DNA of 29,352 bases from Ohtaekwangia sp966211525 (GCA_966211525.1 CBIHOZ010000085.1:1-29352), one strand, 5' to 3'; shown: positions 1-9,418, counted from the first letter of the stretch. Notes: generated by a model from the sequence alone, not told the origin. Translations and numbers: made by a program.

Positions 1-446
1 CTATCAAACACGGATGCATCGAATACAAACCACTCGTACGTATTGGTAATGATCAGGTACTTAACATCGATGTTGCCATGTTCAACGCGTTCCTGCAAAT
101 AGTAGAGGATTAACTCATGAGTAGCCTTGGTATTCAGGTTGTCAACTGAAACCATGTCTGGTGATGACGGGCGTTTGGCCTCGATAATAATAACAGGCCT
201 TTTGTCCTCATAAATGGCAAGATCAATACGTCCTTTTGTGTTGATCTGATTTTTTCCATTATAATAGGTATCGTATAGAAATTTAGTTACCAGGTTTTTT
301 ACATACTCTTCACTTTCCTTTTCATTGATTCCGTCAATGAATTGGACGAGATTAGATTTAAACAGTTCAATGCTGCTTCGGGCAACCTTTTCTTTAAGGT
401 ATGCTTTGTTGAGAGATTGCTTAGGTGTGAGTTTGGTTAAATGCAT
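1..446 (-). CDS. Type IIG restriction-modification enzyme, N-terminal part (Eco57I-like), cut by window edge
   Basis: A minus-strand frame is open from an ATG at 446 to the window edge, giving 148 codons of the N-terminus. The translation begins MHLTKLTPKQSLNKAYLKEK and contains a PD-(D/E)xK nuclease core: D75 in GRIDLAI, then E89 and K91 in IIIEAKRP. The stretch after it (ELILYYLQER, KYLIITNTYEWFVFD) is what I know from the N-terminus of Bacteroidetes Eco57I-type enzymes, single-chain proteins that pair a nuclease with an adenine methyltransferase. The methyltransferase and specificity parts would lie left of the window and are not seen. It lies on the same strand as the Wadjet operon, 460 bases downstream of jetD, so it probably has its own promoter. 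The family call is fairly secure; intactness of the gene cannot be judged. Confidence 0.8.
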   Translation of the reverse strand, partial: MHLTKLTPKQSLNKAYLKEKVARSSIELFKSNLVQFIDGINEKESEEYVKNLVTKFLYDTYYNGKNQINTKGRIDLAIYEDKRPVIIIEAKRPSSPDMVSVDNLNTKATHELILYYLQERVEHGNIDVKYLIITNTYEWFVFDASVFD

Positions 447-906
447 TTCGTAATGGTCGATAACGTGGCTTATATCATCTTTAAGTTAGGTTGGGGATTT
501 AGCATGTTAAGAAATGTCCTCATCGATTTCGGGGAGCATAAAGAAGACGGTTACTGCTCATTGTTACAAATCTGGTGATCATGTTGGGGGGCTTTCTTCA
601 TCAGCCTTGCAAAAGTCTTTATGGAAGATTCCCTTCCCGTCCACGCGACCTTAAAGCAATTGATCTTGATTTCTTGGGACATCTTGTTTGATTCTATATA
701 GGTATTATGGTCCTAAAATAGGATTCTGCAAGATATCGTCAAATCTTAAGTTTGTTGGTAATTAACCTGCCTAAGTACAACCAGTGCATGGAGCCGGATG
801 CGATTCCATCATGATAAGGAATGTTGAACATGTACATCGATTTTATTGTGGAGCAAGAAAGAGGTTTGCTGCAAGTGATGCCATTTCCGTTGAGGGTACC
901 TCTATT
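447..906. other. Gene-free gap between jetD and the type IIG gene
   Basis: No gene can be supported in these 460 bases. A 43-codon minus-strand frame (551 to 682) and a 55-codon open extension behind the jetD stop show no recognisable family. The right side of the gap (as drawn) is the jetD 3' flank and the left side must hold the promoter of the restriction enzyme gene. No hairpin with a T-run was found after jetD. Confidence 0.5.
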
Positions 907-2058
907 TCAATATAGTCCGCGCAGCTGTGTCACGGCATATTTGTGGGCAATTTTTTCTTGCTCTAATCTCAAACTATTTGCCTTTAGGTATATGTAAACT
1001 TCATATTCTTCCTTCGTCAATAAATCAAGTTGTGTGTTGTTTGTTATACTACCTTTGCCCCATTGAGATTTAAAACCTTGCAAGGTTCCTTCATCCATCA
1101 TAACACTTTTGGTTTGCTTGTAGTACCCTCTAACCTGGTTGAGGATATGAAATCCGTGAGTGTCAAGATCGCCCCAATAGAAAATCTGCTTTTCATACAT
1201 CCAGAGGATGTCCGCCAAGTACCTCACGTAAAAACCACCACCACTCCAAATAGCTATTGTGTTCTCTAGGTTAGGTAGCGTGAGAAAATTCATCTTGTTC
1301 TCCGTGATAAGTACTCGCTTACAGTCAACTGCAAGTTGCCGAAATTGAGTGAGCGGCAGGCTAACATCAGGTAGTCCACTGAATTGCTTCTCGGAGTCAA
1401 GAAATCTAATCCGAATAAGGGGTTCATCGTAACGAAGATTGTACCTTTGCAAAAAATTCTTCTCTGATCGATTTATATGATCAGGGATGATGAATTCGAG
1501 CAGCGAAGCAATCAAAGTTTCCCGTTCTTCGATGAATTTTGTATGGACGTCAATCGGAAGTTGGCGAACATAAACATCAGGCTTAGGATTAGCCTTGAAG
1601 TATCGGCATACCTTTAGAATATTGTCCCAGTCGTTGGTATAGCGTATGACTTCCTCGGGGTTACGTAGCATCCACTCCTTTAATTCAATAAATTCAGCAA
1701 GTATTATTAAGCTCCAGTTTTTAAAGCATTTCAATTCGTCCTCCTTTTTCAGCAGCTTCAAGTAATCCTCTAGGGAATCGATGGATATATTTGATGGAAA
1801 CAGATTGCGTCCAACTTTTCGATTGTTTGATTCACTCCAGGCGACCGTGTATCCATATCCGATTTTCTCTTTACTATATCTTCGTAGAGAATTGATTTCC
1901 TGTTGTACTTGATCGAAGTTTTGAATCGTTTCGCCGGGTTTGATTTTACCAATGCGACTCAGGGTTTTCGGAAAAATAGTCTCGCCTTTTACTTCACATT
2001 GAAGAACCTCTCGCCACCACTTGCCAGCGGTGATTTTAATTTCGTCAGGACTAATCAT
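907..2058 (-). CDS. jetD: Wadjet type I protein JetD (DUF3322/DUF2220, Toprim nuclease)
   Basis: 383 aa, normal for the family. JetD is the nuclease subunit of Wadjet, an SMC-type defence complex that recognises and cuts small closed circular plasmids. The N-terminal half matches the DUF3322 arm and the C-terminal half the DUF2220/topoisomerase VI-A-like Toprim fold. Visible catalytic signatures are E253 in LITENK and the DxD pair D297/D299 in YWGDLDTHGF, the expected metal-binding acidic triad. The start ATG overlaps the jetC stop in an ATGA arrangement, so the two are translationally coupled. It is the last gene of the operon jetA-jetB-jetC-jetD. All key residues are present, so it looks functional. 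The motif reading is direct; the plasmid-cutting role is established for the family. Confidence 0.93.
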   Translation of the reverse strand: MISPDEIKITAGKWWREVLQCEVKGETIFPKTLSRIGKIKPGETIQNFDQVQQEINSLRRYSKEKIGYGYTVAWSESNNRKVGRNLFPSNISIDSLEDYLKLLKKEDELKCFKNWSLIILAEFIELKEWMLRNPEEVIRYTNDWDNILKVCRYFKANPKPDVYVRQLPIDVHTKFIEERETLIASLLEFIIPDHINRSEKNFLQRYNLRYDEPLIRIRFLDSEKQFSGLPDVSLPLTQFRQLAVDCKRVLITENKMNFLTLPNLENTIAIWSGGGFYVRYLADILWMYEKQIFYWGDLDTHGFHILNQVRGYYKQTKSVMMDEGTLQGFKSQWGKGSITNNTQLDLLTKEEYEVYIYLKANSLRLEQEKIAHKYAVTQLRGLY

Positions 2059-5000
2059 GAAGCAGATTGAAGTTGGCGTTTTACTTTTTCCTGTTGATAC
2101 TCCGCATAAGTAAGATTACGAACCTGAGAGTTGTTGCCATCCTTGTTTGAAACAAAGTGAACTGTGTTAACATAGTTTTCTATAACATTGATTTTCTGTA
2201 GCGGAGTAACAATAAGCAGCTGAAGATTAAGTTTTCGAAACAATTCAAGTCCATACCTAGTACTCTCATCCGATCCCCTACCGAATGCCTCATCGATGAC
2301 GACAAAGCGAAATGAACGTGATTTGCTTTCACCGGAGACAAGCCCAAACTGGAATGCCAATGCACTGGCAAGGATCGTATATGCAAGTTTCTCTTTTTGT
2401 CCGCCGGACTTACCAGATGAACCCGGAAAGAACTCTTTTTCTGTGTCGTCCTGGATGTAGCGTTCACTGGCATTGAAGTCGAACCACTCCCGCACATCCG
2501 TGACTTTGCTCGTCCAATCAGTATCTAAAGACTGAGCGCTGTTGAACCGATCTAATATCTTCTTCACCTGAGCATACTTTTCCTCAGTGTAAAGTCCGTC
2601 CGTGTCACCAAAGCTATATGAGAAGCAATTCTTCAAGTCTTCCTTAAATGATCTGATCTGTGGATCAGTTGTAGGGTCGGTCAGAATTTTAATGTAAGTT
2701 CCCGAGGAAGCATCATATTCGATTTGCCTCAAGTGCTTGTTGATTTCCTCAATCTTATCCTGGATATCTTTTTCAAAACTTTCCAGTTTGCTACTAAAGA
2801 TGGCTATACTCTGGATGGTGTTTTTATTCAATTCATCCTTAAATCTTTTTTCGTGGCGAGGTAAATCATCTTTAGCGACACGTTCATACATTTTCAAATA
2901 TTCCGGAAGCGCCTCCATCTCAGCCGCAAGTTCACCAGTCTCGGCTTCGCTGTGCTTCTTGATATCTTTCATCTTCCCGATGATCTTGTCTCTAAACTTG
3001 TTCTGTTCTTTCAGAAGTTTACTCTTTTCACTGCTTTCTTCACCGACAAGTCTGCGTTCGAGATTTCGTTGTTCGGTCTCAATATTTCGTACCGTTAATT
3101 TTGAGTTTGAAGTTCTGTTTTCAATTAGTTGATATACTTCCTCCTGATCAGGTTCATTTGCAAAATATAGGGATACTTCCCTACAGGTTGCCAAATCGGC
3201 ATAGTACCGCTTCTTGTCACTATTTAGCTTACCAAGCTCTTTTGCCTTATCATTTCGTAGTTTGTCTTCGTCATCTGTCTTCTCCAGCACGTCTTCCAGT
3301 TGACGTTGTAGCGATTGGAGCATGTCACTGGAAGTTTCAAGTTCTTTCTTTTCATTCTTTAGAAGCTCAATAATCTTATTTTCACTTTGCCAGTCGACAT
3401 CCATATAGTTACGAATGCGGAGATGGTCTTCCAATTTCTTCTCCAGATTCTTATTATTATTTGATTCTGTTTCCACAGCTCTGATTCGCTGTTCAATTGT
3501 CCAAAGATCCTTTCGGGATTTTTCGATAAACTTTTCAAGGGCTTGAATCTTTTGCGCGTTGCTCCATCCGAGAACGTATTGGCGCCTGTCATGAATAGTT
3601 CTCCGGTCATCCTTTTCATGTCTTTTTCCTCCCGATTTAATTTGACCTTCTTTCGTGATCGCATCCGGGATTTTTTTAAAATCTTCAAACGAAACACACG
3701 AATAGTTATATCGGGTCACCAGTTCGTTGTAAAGCCATTCTTCAAACTCGGTATCTGGCTTAATTTCCAACTTGCTTACAACCGAGTCTTGCTTTACCAT
3801 ACCTATATTTCGGGACTTATGGCTTAGCTCATCCGCTTTGAAATACACGAGTCGTTGACGTTTCCCGTCTCTAGACTGAAGTGTTGTATTGTTTACATAT
3901 GCGCTTACTCTGTTGTATAGATGAACTGGAACGATCATGCTCATACCATAGCTATGAAGTAACCGTTCAATGGCCCCTTCCCATTCCTGCTCCTCATCAT
4001 GAACTTTCAATAACTCACCGATGAAGGGAATCTCGGATTCATCAATATTCAGATCTGCTGCTATCTGTTCCCGGATATTAATCATGTATTCCGGAATTTG
4101 ATTCTTTCGCTTATTCAACGATTCAAGTTCCAGCACTTCGCTGTCGATTTGAAGTTTAAGATTCCTTTCCTCAGACTTGAGGCCATCCCTTTCCTCCACC
4201 AGTTTCTGTTGCCTGGTTTCTATTTCGGAGTGAAGTTGTGTTGCTCTTTTAAAATTCTGATAAAACTCATGTTCAGTATCAGCATTCGGTATGTTGCAAA
4301 CCAGACATAATTTCTCATACTCTTCAGCTCTCGATAGTTTATTTTCCTTCAGGGATTCGTGTTCCTTTATTTCCCGATCAATTTCCTCCAGTCTCTTTCC
4401 CCCGTTATCATGAATATCTTGGCGTATTTGAAATTCCCTGCTTTTAAGTTGCTGAAGTGACTTCTCAACCAACTGCAATTGGTTTTCTGCCTGCAATAAT
4501 AGATGCTCGCATTCTCTTAATTCATTTTCGAGAAGTTCCGCTTTTCTTTCAGCAAACCACCCCGGAATTAAAGCCATAATACGGTCAATTTCCTTTATGT
4601 TTTTTTCAAGCTGGCCATGTTGCACAGCGTTTTCAACAAGCGGTCTCAGAATGTCGATTTGCTCACGTGCTGTTACAACTGCCTGGTGCGCTTTGTTCAG
4701 GTCATCAAATCTCTTTTTCAGTTCATCGATCCGGGCTTTGACATCCGTTTTTTCAAGCATGTGATCGCGAACAAAGTCCGTCAGACTGCTAACAGCTTTC
4801 ATTGATACAGTCTGATAGAACAGATCAATTGCCTTATCGCTGTTCATCCCGAAAAGATGCCTGAACCGATCGCTGTACTTACTGAAATTGTCATCAAACA
4901 TTTCGATAGCAGCATCGGACTTCAGTTGCCTTCTCAATTCAGATATATCACTGAATGAAGAAAAATGCTCAGTGATCGACAACGGTCTATTAACTGATAG

Positions 5001-5444
5001 TAACAGGATTTTTTCTACTTTGTCCTCCTTCATCCAGAATACCTGAGCCAAACAGATTTCTTCAGCTAACGCTGCGTCCGAAAAATTTGCAAGTAGAATG
5101 CTATACGTATTGGGTTCCGGGCGTAGGTAGACTTCTTTTGGCGTATTGGTATATTCCAGCTTTTCTTTTTTATACTCTCCGCGAACGTACGATTTGAGTG
5201 ATCGTTCCTTACTTTCCGCACCGGCTGCTTTGTTGAATGTAATTTTGTGGTGTGGCACCAGAAGAGATGTTAATGCATCAACCAACGTAGACTTACCCGA
5301 TCCAATATCACCTGTAAGTAACGAATTACTTCCATCAGGGTGAATCCTCCAGATTTTGTGGTGAAAGGTTCCCCAATTCAGGACTTCCAGGTTCCGCAAT
5401 CTAAACCCCGCAGCGACCTCATTTTCATTAATGGGTATATGCAT
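2055..5444 (-). CDS. jetC: Wadjet type I protein JetC (SMC/MukB-like ATPase)
   Basis: 1129 aa, a full-length SMC-like ATPase, the motor of the Wadjet complex, which extrudes DNA loops and licenses cutting by JetD. Walker A is GDIGSGKST at residues 45-53, the ABC signature SGGQ at 1013-1016, and Walker B ends in D1051-E1052 (VVIDEAFGRGSDE). Between the two ATPase halves lie long charged coiled-coil stretches (about 250-450 and 640-900) flanking a hinge-like globular region around 470-620, the usual SMC layout. The stop overlaps the jetD start by four bases, and 11 bases separate it from jetB. Several antisense open frames inside it are shadows. No frameshift or missing motif was seen. Confidence 0.95.
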   Translation of the reverse strand: MHIPINENEVAAGFRLRNLEVLNWGTFHHKIWRIHPDGSNSLLTGDIGSGKSTLVDALTSLLVPHHKITFNKAAGAESKERSLKSYVRGEYKKEKLEYTNTPKEVYLRPEPNTYSILLANFSDAALAEEICLAQVFWMKEDKVEKILLLSVNRPLSITEHFSSFSDISELRRQLKSDAAIEMFDDNFSKYSDRFRHLFGMNSDKAIDLFYQTVSMKAVSSLTDFVRDHMLEKTDVKARIDELKKRFDDLNKAHQAVVTAREQIDILRPLVENAVQHGQLEKNIKEIDRIMALIPGWFAERKAELLENELRECEHLLLQAENQLQLVEKSLQQLKSREFQIRQDIHDNGGKRLEEIDREIKEHESLKENKLSRAEEYEKLCLVCNIPNADTEHEFYQNFKRATQLHSEIETRQQKLVEERDGLKSEERNLKLQIDSEVLELESLNKRKNQIPEYMINIREQIAADLNIDESEIPFIGELLKVHDEEQEWEGAIERLLHSYGMSMIVPVHLYNRVSAYVNNTTLQSRDGKRQRLVYFKADELSHKSRNIGMVKQDSVVSKLEIKPDTEFEEWLYNELVTRYNYSCVSFEDFKKIPDAITKEGQIKSGGKRHEKDDRRTIHDRRQYVLGWSNAQKIQALEKFIEKSRKDLWTIEQRIRAVETESNNNKNLEKKLEDHLRIRNYMDVDWQSENKIIELLKNEKKELETSSDMLQSLQRQLEDVLEKTDDEDKLRNDKAKELGKLNSDKKRYYADLATCREVSLYFANEPDQEEVYQLIENRTSNSKLTVRNIETEQRNLERRLVGEESSEKSKLLKEQNKFRDKIIGKMKDIKKHSEAETGELAAEMEALPEYLKMYERVAKDDLPRHEKRFKDELNKNTIQSIAIFSSKLESFEKDIQDKIEEINKHLRQIEYDASSGTYIKILTDPTTDPQIRSFKEDLKNCFSYSFGDTDGLYTEEKYAQVKKILDRFNSAQSLDTDWTSKVTDVREWFDFNASERYIQDDTEKEFFPGSSGKSGGQKEKLAYTILASALAFQFGLVSGESKSRSFRFVVIDEAFGRGSDESTRYGLELFRKLNLQLLIVTPLQKINVIENYVNTVHFVSNKDGNNSQVRNLTYAEYQQEKVKRQLQSAS

Positions 5445-5455
5445 CTCTTACAATA

Positions 5456-6013
5456 TTATTTCCGTTCACTCGCGTATTCGCGAAGCCTTAAAAGCAACTC
5501 CTCAACCTTGTCAGCATCAATAAAGGCTTTAATAATTCTACGGACTTCGTAGCGATCCGTCTCATTCTCCAAAGGTCGAAGAAAACCTTCTTCAACTACC
5601 CGTTTGATCTGAGTTTCAATTTTCTCTGCCTGTTTGGCCTCGTCTGGCGATTCGTTAAGAAAAGGTTTTACTCGATCCATGATTTCCTGTTTCGTAATAA
5701 TGGCTCTTGTCGATGTACCTGCAGCATCGTTTTCCAAAAGGAATTTCCGAAGTGCTAAACAGATCAATGTCAATTGAAAGCTCAGTTGACGCCTTTCAAT
5801 CAGTCGAGGCATTTCAAAGCCAGGCTCAAAGTCCTGCTGCTTCAAAAAAGCATATCCCTCCGGCTTATCCAGGTGAAGGGAGAGCCCAAGTGGATTGAAG
5901 TATTTTCTCACATCGGCTTCGTGGTCAATAAGGTTCTCCCAAATATCTTTTTGTGATTCGAACACGATTCCCTTCAAGAGTGCTATGAGAGACATCGAAT
6001 GGGGACTAGACAT
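5456..6013 (-). CDS. jetB: Wadjet type I protein JetB (DUF4194, MukE-like)
   Basis: 185 aa, the size expected of DUF4194 proteins. JetB is the KITE-type (MukE-like) subunit that binds the kleisin JetA and contacts DNA next to the JetC heads. The sequence shows the family pattern: an aromatic/basic N-terminal winged-helix half with ERRQLSFQLTLICLALRK in the middle, and a C-terminal half with VVEEGFLRPL and a YEVRRIIKAFIDADKVEELL segment. It sits 6 bases after jetA and 11 before jetC. The call rests on the sequence pattern and strongly on its position between jetA and jetC. Confidence 0.92.
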   Translation of the reverse strand: MSSPHSMSLIALLKGIVFESQKDIWENLIDHEADVRKYFNPLGLSLHLDKPEGYAFLKQQDFEPGFEMPRLIERRQLSFQLTLICLALRKFLLENDAAGTSTRAIITKQEIMDRVKPFLNESPDEAKQAEKIETQIKRVVEEGFLRPLENETDRYEVRRIIKAFIDADKVEELLLRLREYASERK

Positions 6014-6019
6014 AATATC

Positions 6020-7444
6020 CTATCGATTAAAAATCAATTGAGGTAGTTTAATTTGAAACATCTTCCCTGACCGGTAGTTTTCGATGAGGAGTTCTTCCTC
6101 GACATCGGTGTTGACAAAATGTTTTCTTTCTTTCGAAGCAATCTGGTAGTAAACAACAATCTCAGAAACTCCACGGGTAACGCTATACCGTTCCGTTACT
6201 TCTTTCAAAGAAACTTGCTGTGTATGCTTCAGCATATGGGCAATGTTCTCCTTAAGTTCATTCGGATCAATATAAAACTGGTCAAAAAGAATATCAGAAA
6301 TTTCACCCTCACCACCCGCTTCCTTCACGTTCGATTCAAACTTAACCTGGAACGGAGGAGTAAAAGGAACCCGGCCCATGAAAAAATGCCCTTTGTATAC
6401 TCCATTTATTTCAAATTGGAGTTGATGTAGCCCAACATCGTCCTTGTTGTCAACAAGTATCCTTTCTATTTCTTCGATGCTGTTTAATATTCGTCTGCTT
6501 TCGAGAAGCGATTTTTGTTCTACAAATTTTCGAAGTTGCTCGATAAGACCATCGTTGGTTCTATTGACCTTGTCTCCCGCATCAATAAGATTATTTTTTA
6601 TTCGATTGATAGTCGACTGTCCTTTCAGTTGTTCAATCTGGGGTAAAGCCATTATTGCCTTGATGAGGCTTTCTAATTCGGTTTGCTTCTGGTCGCTCAT
6701 TAGAAATTCCCAGAAAGCACGAAAACTTTTCCCTTGATCGGTAGACCAGACATAATCCTGATCATTAAAGATGTCGTCCAAAAGCCTGCCTTTTGACACA
6801 CTGCTTTTGATGATTCTTTCCCGAATCCCTCTGTCAAGGTCTCGGAAGTTCTGCTCAACTTGTCGAAAATCTGCCAGAAGACGCTTTGCAGTTTCTTCTG
6901 CGTATATATATCGCTCCTTTATTTTTGTATCATCAAAAACTTCAATGTCCCCTTGCTTAGCCCTTTGTATTTCTACTTCAATCTTCTTCCTTTGATTTTC
7001 TAGATCCTTGATACGTTCGTATAGATTTGTATTGGTTTTCAACACAAGCTCTTTGAGTATGGAGAAAAAATGAAGCAGCCTGGATTCTGTACCAACAAAC
7101 TCCTGCTTATTTAGGTCATCCATCCATTTTAAAGCATTTTCCATCGCAGGGGTCAGATCAAAAATAGGTTCATCATCCTGCTCATAATGCCTCCTTAAAA
7201 AACCTTGCTGTGTCCATTTTAACAAATATTGCTTAGGCGTTAACGGGTACAGCAACTCTGCTCTATTGAGGGCATATAGATAATCTGCTAAAAGGGTCTC
7301 TAATCTATTTTCAGGATAAGAGATTTGACTTTGCTGTTTAAAGGAGAGATAAACAAAACTGATAATTAACGGTGCATGCTCTGCACGAATAAGCCGTACT
7401 GTAATATCATTTTTGAATAACCAATCAATTTTGTCATGAGTCAT
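6020..7444 (-). CDS. jetA: Wadjet type I protein JetA (DUF3375, MukF-like kleisin)
   Basis: 474 aa from the chosen ATG. The frame also contains a TTG nine bases upstream (7453), which would add Leu/Met-Phe-Phe; I prefer the ATG because MTHDKIDWLFKND is the usual N-terminus of DUF3375 proteins. JetA is the kleisin that bridges the two JetC heads. The N-terminal part is winged-helix-like (RLIRAEHAPLIISFVYLSFK), the middle about 150-240 is helical and coiled, and the C-terminal part carries SVTRGVSEIVVYYQIA and ends in FQIKLPQLIFNR. It is the first gene of the Wadjet operon. A 324-base gap containing a TAnnTTTG box and a palindrome precedes it. Confidence 0.93.
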   Translation of the reverse strand: MTHDKIDWLFKNDITVRLIRAEHAPLIISFVYLSFKQQSQISYPENRLETLLADYLYALNRAELLYPLTPKQYLLKWTQQGFLRRHYEQDDEPIFDLTPAMENALKWMDDLNKQEFVGTESRLLHFFSILKELVLKTNTNLYERIKDLENQRKKIEVEIQRAKQGDIEVFDDTKIKERYIYAEETAKRLLADFRQVEQNFRDLDRGIRERIIKSSVSKGRLLDDIFNDQDYVWSTDQGKSFRAFWEFLMSDQKQTELESLIKAIMALPQIEQLKGQSTINRIKNNLIDAGDKVNRTNDGLIEQLRKFVEQKSLLESRRILNSIEEIERILVDNKDDVGLHQLQFEINGVYKGHFFMGRVPFTPPFQVKFESNVKEAGGEGEISDILFDQFYIDPNELKENIAHMLKHTQQVSLKEVTERYSVTRGVSEIVVYYQIASKERKHFVNTDVEEELLIENYRSGKMFQIKLPQLIFNR

Positions 7445-7533
7445 AAAAAACAACGATGAGTATACTTAAAATTATATACTATATCTATAAAAGGCAATTA
7501 ATATAGCCATAAATTAAAATATTACTAGCCTAA

Positions 7534-7541
7534 CAAATATA
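7534..7541 (-). promoter_or_regulatory. Possible -7 promoter box of the jet operon
   Basis: Read on the minus strand this is TATATTTG, which matches the Bacteroidetes -7 consensus TAnnTTTG. It lies about 90 bases before the jetA ATG. A TTTG at the ideal -33 spacing is not present, so the assignment is tentative. Confidence 0.3.
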
Positions 7542-7624
7542 ACAAAGCCCTCAAATCATGTATAGATATGCTTTAGTATGTTTTACCGATACCAACATCC
7601 AGCCTAAAACAATAAATACTTCAT

Positions 7625-7644
7625 TTGATATAAAAATATATCAA
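7625..7644. repeat. Perfect AT-rich palindrome between integrase and jetA
   Basis: Two 8-base inverted arms (TTGATATA and TATATCAA) enclose AAAA. It lies 125 bases after the integrase stop and 180 before jetA. It could be a regulator operator, a recombinase site or a weak hairpin. The gap 7445-7768 holds no gene. Confidence 0.4.
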
Positions 7645-7768
7645 TTGCTACCCAAGTCCGTGAGCTACAAAGAGCATGTAATTCATTAACTATACAACCT
7701 GGAAAAAGACTAAATTTACGCCTTAGATACGAGACTTAAATTAAAAAGGGTATATATAGTTGATTAAC

Positions 7769-8902
7769 TCAACGTAGTACTTTTGAAAAATCGAATTTTA
7801 TTTTGGAAAATGATTCTACAGCAGCTTGTTTCATACTATCCCGAACCTGAGCGTAACGTTGAGTAGTCTTCATATCTGCATGTCCTAGTAGTTTCGACAC
7901 AGTATAAAGATCGCCATTTGTTGATTGTAATATATTTGTTGCAAAGCTATGTCTTCCTGTATGGAAATGCATTTTCTTATCATCAAGCCCTGCAATTTTC
8001 GTCCACTTTTTAAGAGCATAAAGTACTCGTCTATGCGTTATATATTTTCCTGCTACAACCTCTTTCAATTTAGGAAAGATCAGAACATCGTCTAGATTCT
8101 GGTTATCCATCAACCTTACTTTTAGAATTTCAATTGCCTGATTCGACAAAGGAAAATATCCGACACCACCAGTCTTTCCTTGCCTAAAGTATATATACCA
8201 TTCTTCATTAGTTCTCTGAATAATACTCGACCATGTAAGCGAACGAACATCTCCCCAACGTAATCCTGTGAAGCAAGCAAAAAAATAAGCTTGTTTAAAT
8301 TGAGGTTCTATGTTGCAAGAAGCGCTTGCCAATGCCTGAAGTTGCTCAATTGTCCACGCGGTTGGCATCGTTTCTTTGTTCCTTAAGCGCTCACTTCTGG
8401 GTATAGAATGCCATGGGTTACGCGGAATAATTTGCTGACGTACTAATTCGTTTAACGCAACATTAATATTCCTCAAGTATGTCAATGCGGTATTTACGCT
8501 GACTGACCTCAGTAAGTATTGTTCAAAGGATTTCAACCACATTGCAGTCACTTGTGTAATAGAAAAACGTCTACCCTTTGTAAATTTTCTTAGCCAATTT
8601 ATTGTCGTCCGGCGATGATGATTGACTCGCTTGGAATCCATAAAATCACTGAAGAACTGAACAAAGTCGTCTTCTCTCTTCTCCTTATCAACAAGGCCGT
8701 ATTCCTCTATAAGCAATTGATACTCGCGTCTAGCACAAATCTCCTTGACAAGCCGTCTCTTCTCTTGATCCTCAACAGCAGGTTTTTCTTTGTTAACATA
8801 GATCTTAAGAAACTCATACCAGCGATTCCGATTATGGTATATATCCAAATAAAAAGACACTCGCCCATTTGCCAGTTTCTTTTCCCTCAATTTAACTGCC
8901 AT
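7769..8902 (-). CDS. Tyrosine recombinase (site-specific integrase, Bacteroidetes type)
   Basis: 377 aa from the ATG at 8902; the frame is open 16 codons further, but MAVKLREKKLANGRVSFYLD is the typical arm-binding N-terminus. It cuts and rejoins DNA at attachment sites to move an integrative element. Domains are an arm-type DNA-binding region (1-75), a SAM-like core-binding region (80-180) and the catalytic domain (about 190-365). Catalytic residues in order are R215 (TGLRWGD), K in RQGKTGG, H314 and R317 (HTGRH), H341 (LLGHADM) and nucleophile Y350 (TQRYAQV), so all are kept. It lies downstream of an excisionase-like gene and directly upstream of the Wadjet operon on the same strand, suggesting it mobilises or once mobilised this island. 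Confidence 0.93.
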   Translation of the reverse strand: MAVKLREKKLANGRVSFYLDIYHNRNRWYEFLKIYVNKEKPAVEDQEKRRLVKEICARREYQLLIEEYGLVDKEKREDDFVQFFSDFMDSKRVNHHRRTTINWLRKFTKGRRFSITQVTAMWLKSFEQYLLRSVSVNTALTYLRNINVALNELVRQQIIPRNPWHSIPRSERLRNKETMPTAWTIEQLQALASASCNIEPQFKQAYFFACFTGLRWGDVRSLTWSSIIQRTNEEWYIYFRQGKTGGVGYFPLSNQAIEILKVRLMDNQNLDDVLIFPKLKEVVAGKYITHRRVLYALKKWTKIAGLDDKKMHFHTGRHSFATNILQSTNGDLYTVSKLLGHADMKTTQRYAQVRDSMKQAAVESFSKIKFDFSKVLR

Positions 8903-8969
8903 AGTATTATAGTTTAGAAATATAATTTCCTTCCATGTGCTTAGAGACAAACCGAAATCATCCTCCGAT

Positions 8970-9308
8970 TTACTTCTTCCATTTGCTATGACTATTTAAA
9001 TATGCGGATGCTTCGTCTCTTAGCTCCCCTGTCGTTTTTACTTTTCCTTGTCGGAGCCAGGCCTCCAATTCATTTCGATAAAAATATAGTCTATTACCCT
9101 TCTTAAAGTGAGGAATCAATTTATTGGAGGTTTTCTCATAAAGGGTAGTAACCTTCAATTTAAGAAAAACTGCCGCCTCCTCTACAGAAAGTAAATTCTG
9201 TTCACTCGGTTTTCTTCGACCTATATTTTCAAGAACCTCCTCTATCGTTTCCCTTAGCAAATTTTTTAACTCCTCTTCCGTCATGTTTAATAAAATACTA
9301 CGCTCCAT
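8970..9308 (-). CDS. Helix-turn-helix protein, excisionase family (HTH_17/MerR-like)
   Basis: 112 aa. An acidic helical N-terminus (MTEEELKNLLRETIEEVLE) is followed by the classic excisionase-family core: LLSVEEAAVFLKLKVTTLYE, a short turn, then HFKKGNRLYFYRNELEAWL (about 40-90), as in MerR-like DNA-binding domains. Such proteins in Bacteroidetes integrative elements bend DNA at the attachment site and set the direction of recombination, or act as regulators. It lies 67 bases upstream of the integrase ATG and 110 after the 287-aa gene, probably in one transcript. A second ATG eight codons in is possible. Confidence 0.85.
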   Translation of the reverse strand: MERSILLNMTEEELKNLLRETIEEVLENIGRRKPSEQNLLSVEEAAVFLKLKVTTLYEKTSNKLIPHFKKGNRLYFYRNELEAWLRQGKVKTTGELRDEASAYLNSHSKWKK

Positions 9309-9418
9309 GATTCCCGGCTTTTGTTAAGACAAATATCCTTCTGTCTCCGTTTTCTTTTGGGTTCATGAGAGTTACAAATGGAAAATGTAATGTCGTTGAA
9401 TCTCCGCTGAGCTGTGCC

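Noticed and set aside
551..682. 43-codon minus-strand frame in the jetD to type IIG gap
   Set aside because: It is short, has no recognisable family or clear promoter, and is within chance for AT-rich DNA.
739..906. The frame behind the jetD stop stays open for 55 codons, hinting at a readthrough extension
   Set aside because: JetD already has full family length and all motifs, and the extension shows no conserved-looking pattern.
2737..3132. 131-aa plus-strand frame opposite jetC
   Set aside because: It is a Ser/Leu-rich antisense shadow of the JetC coiled-coil codons with no independent gene features.
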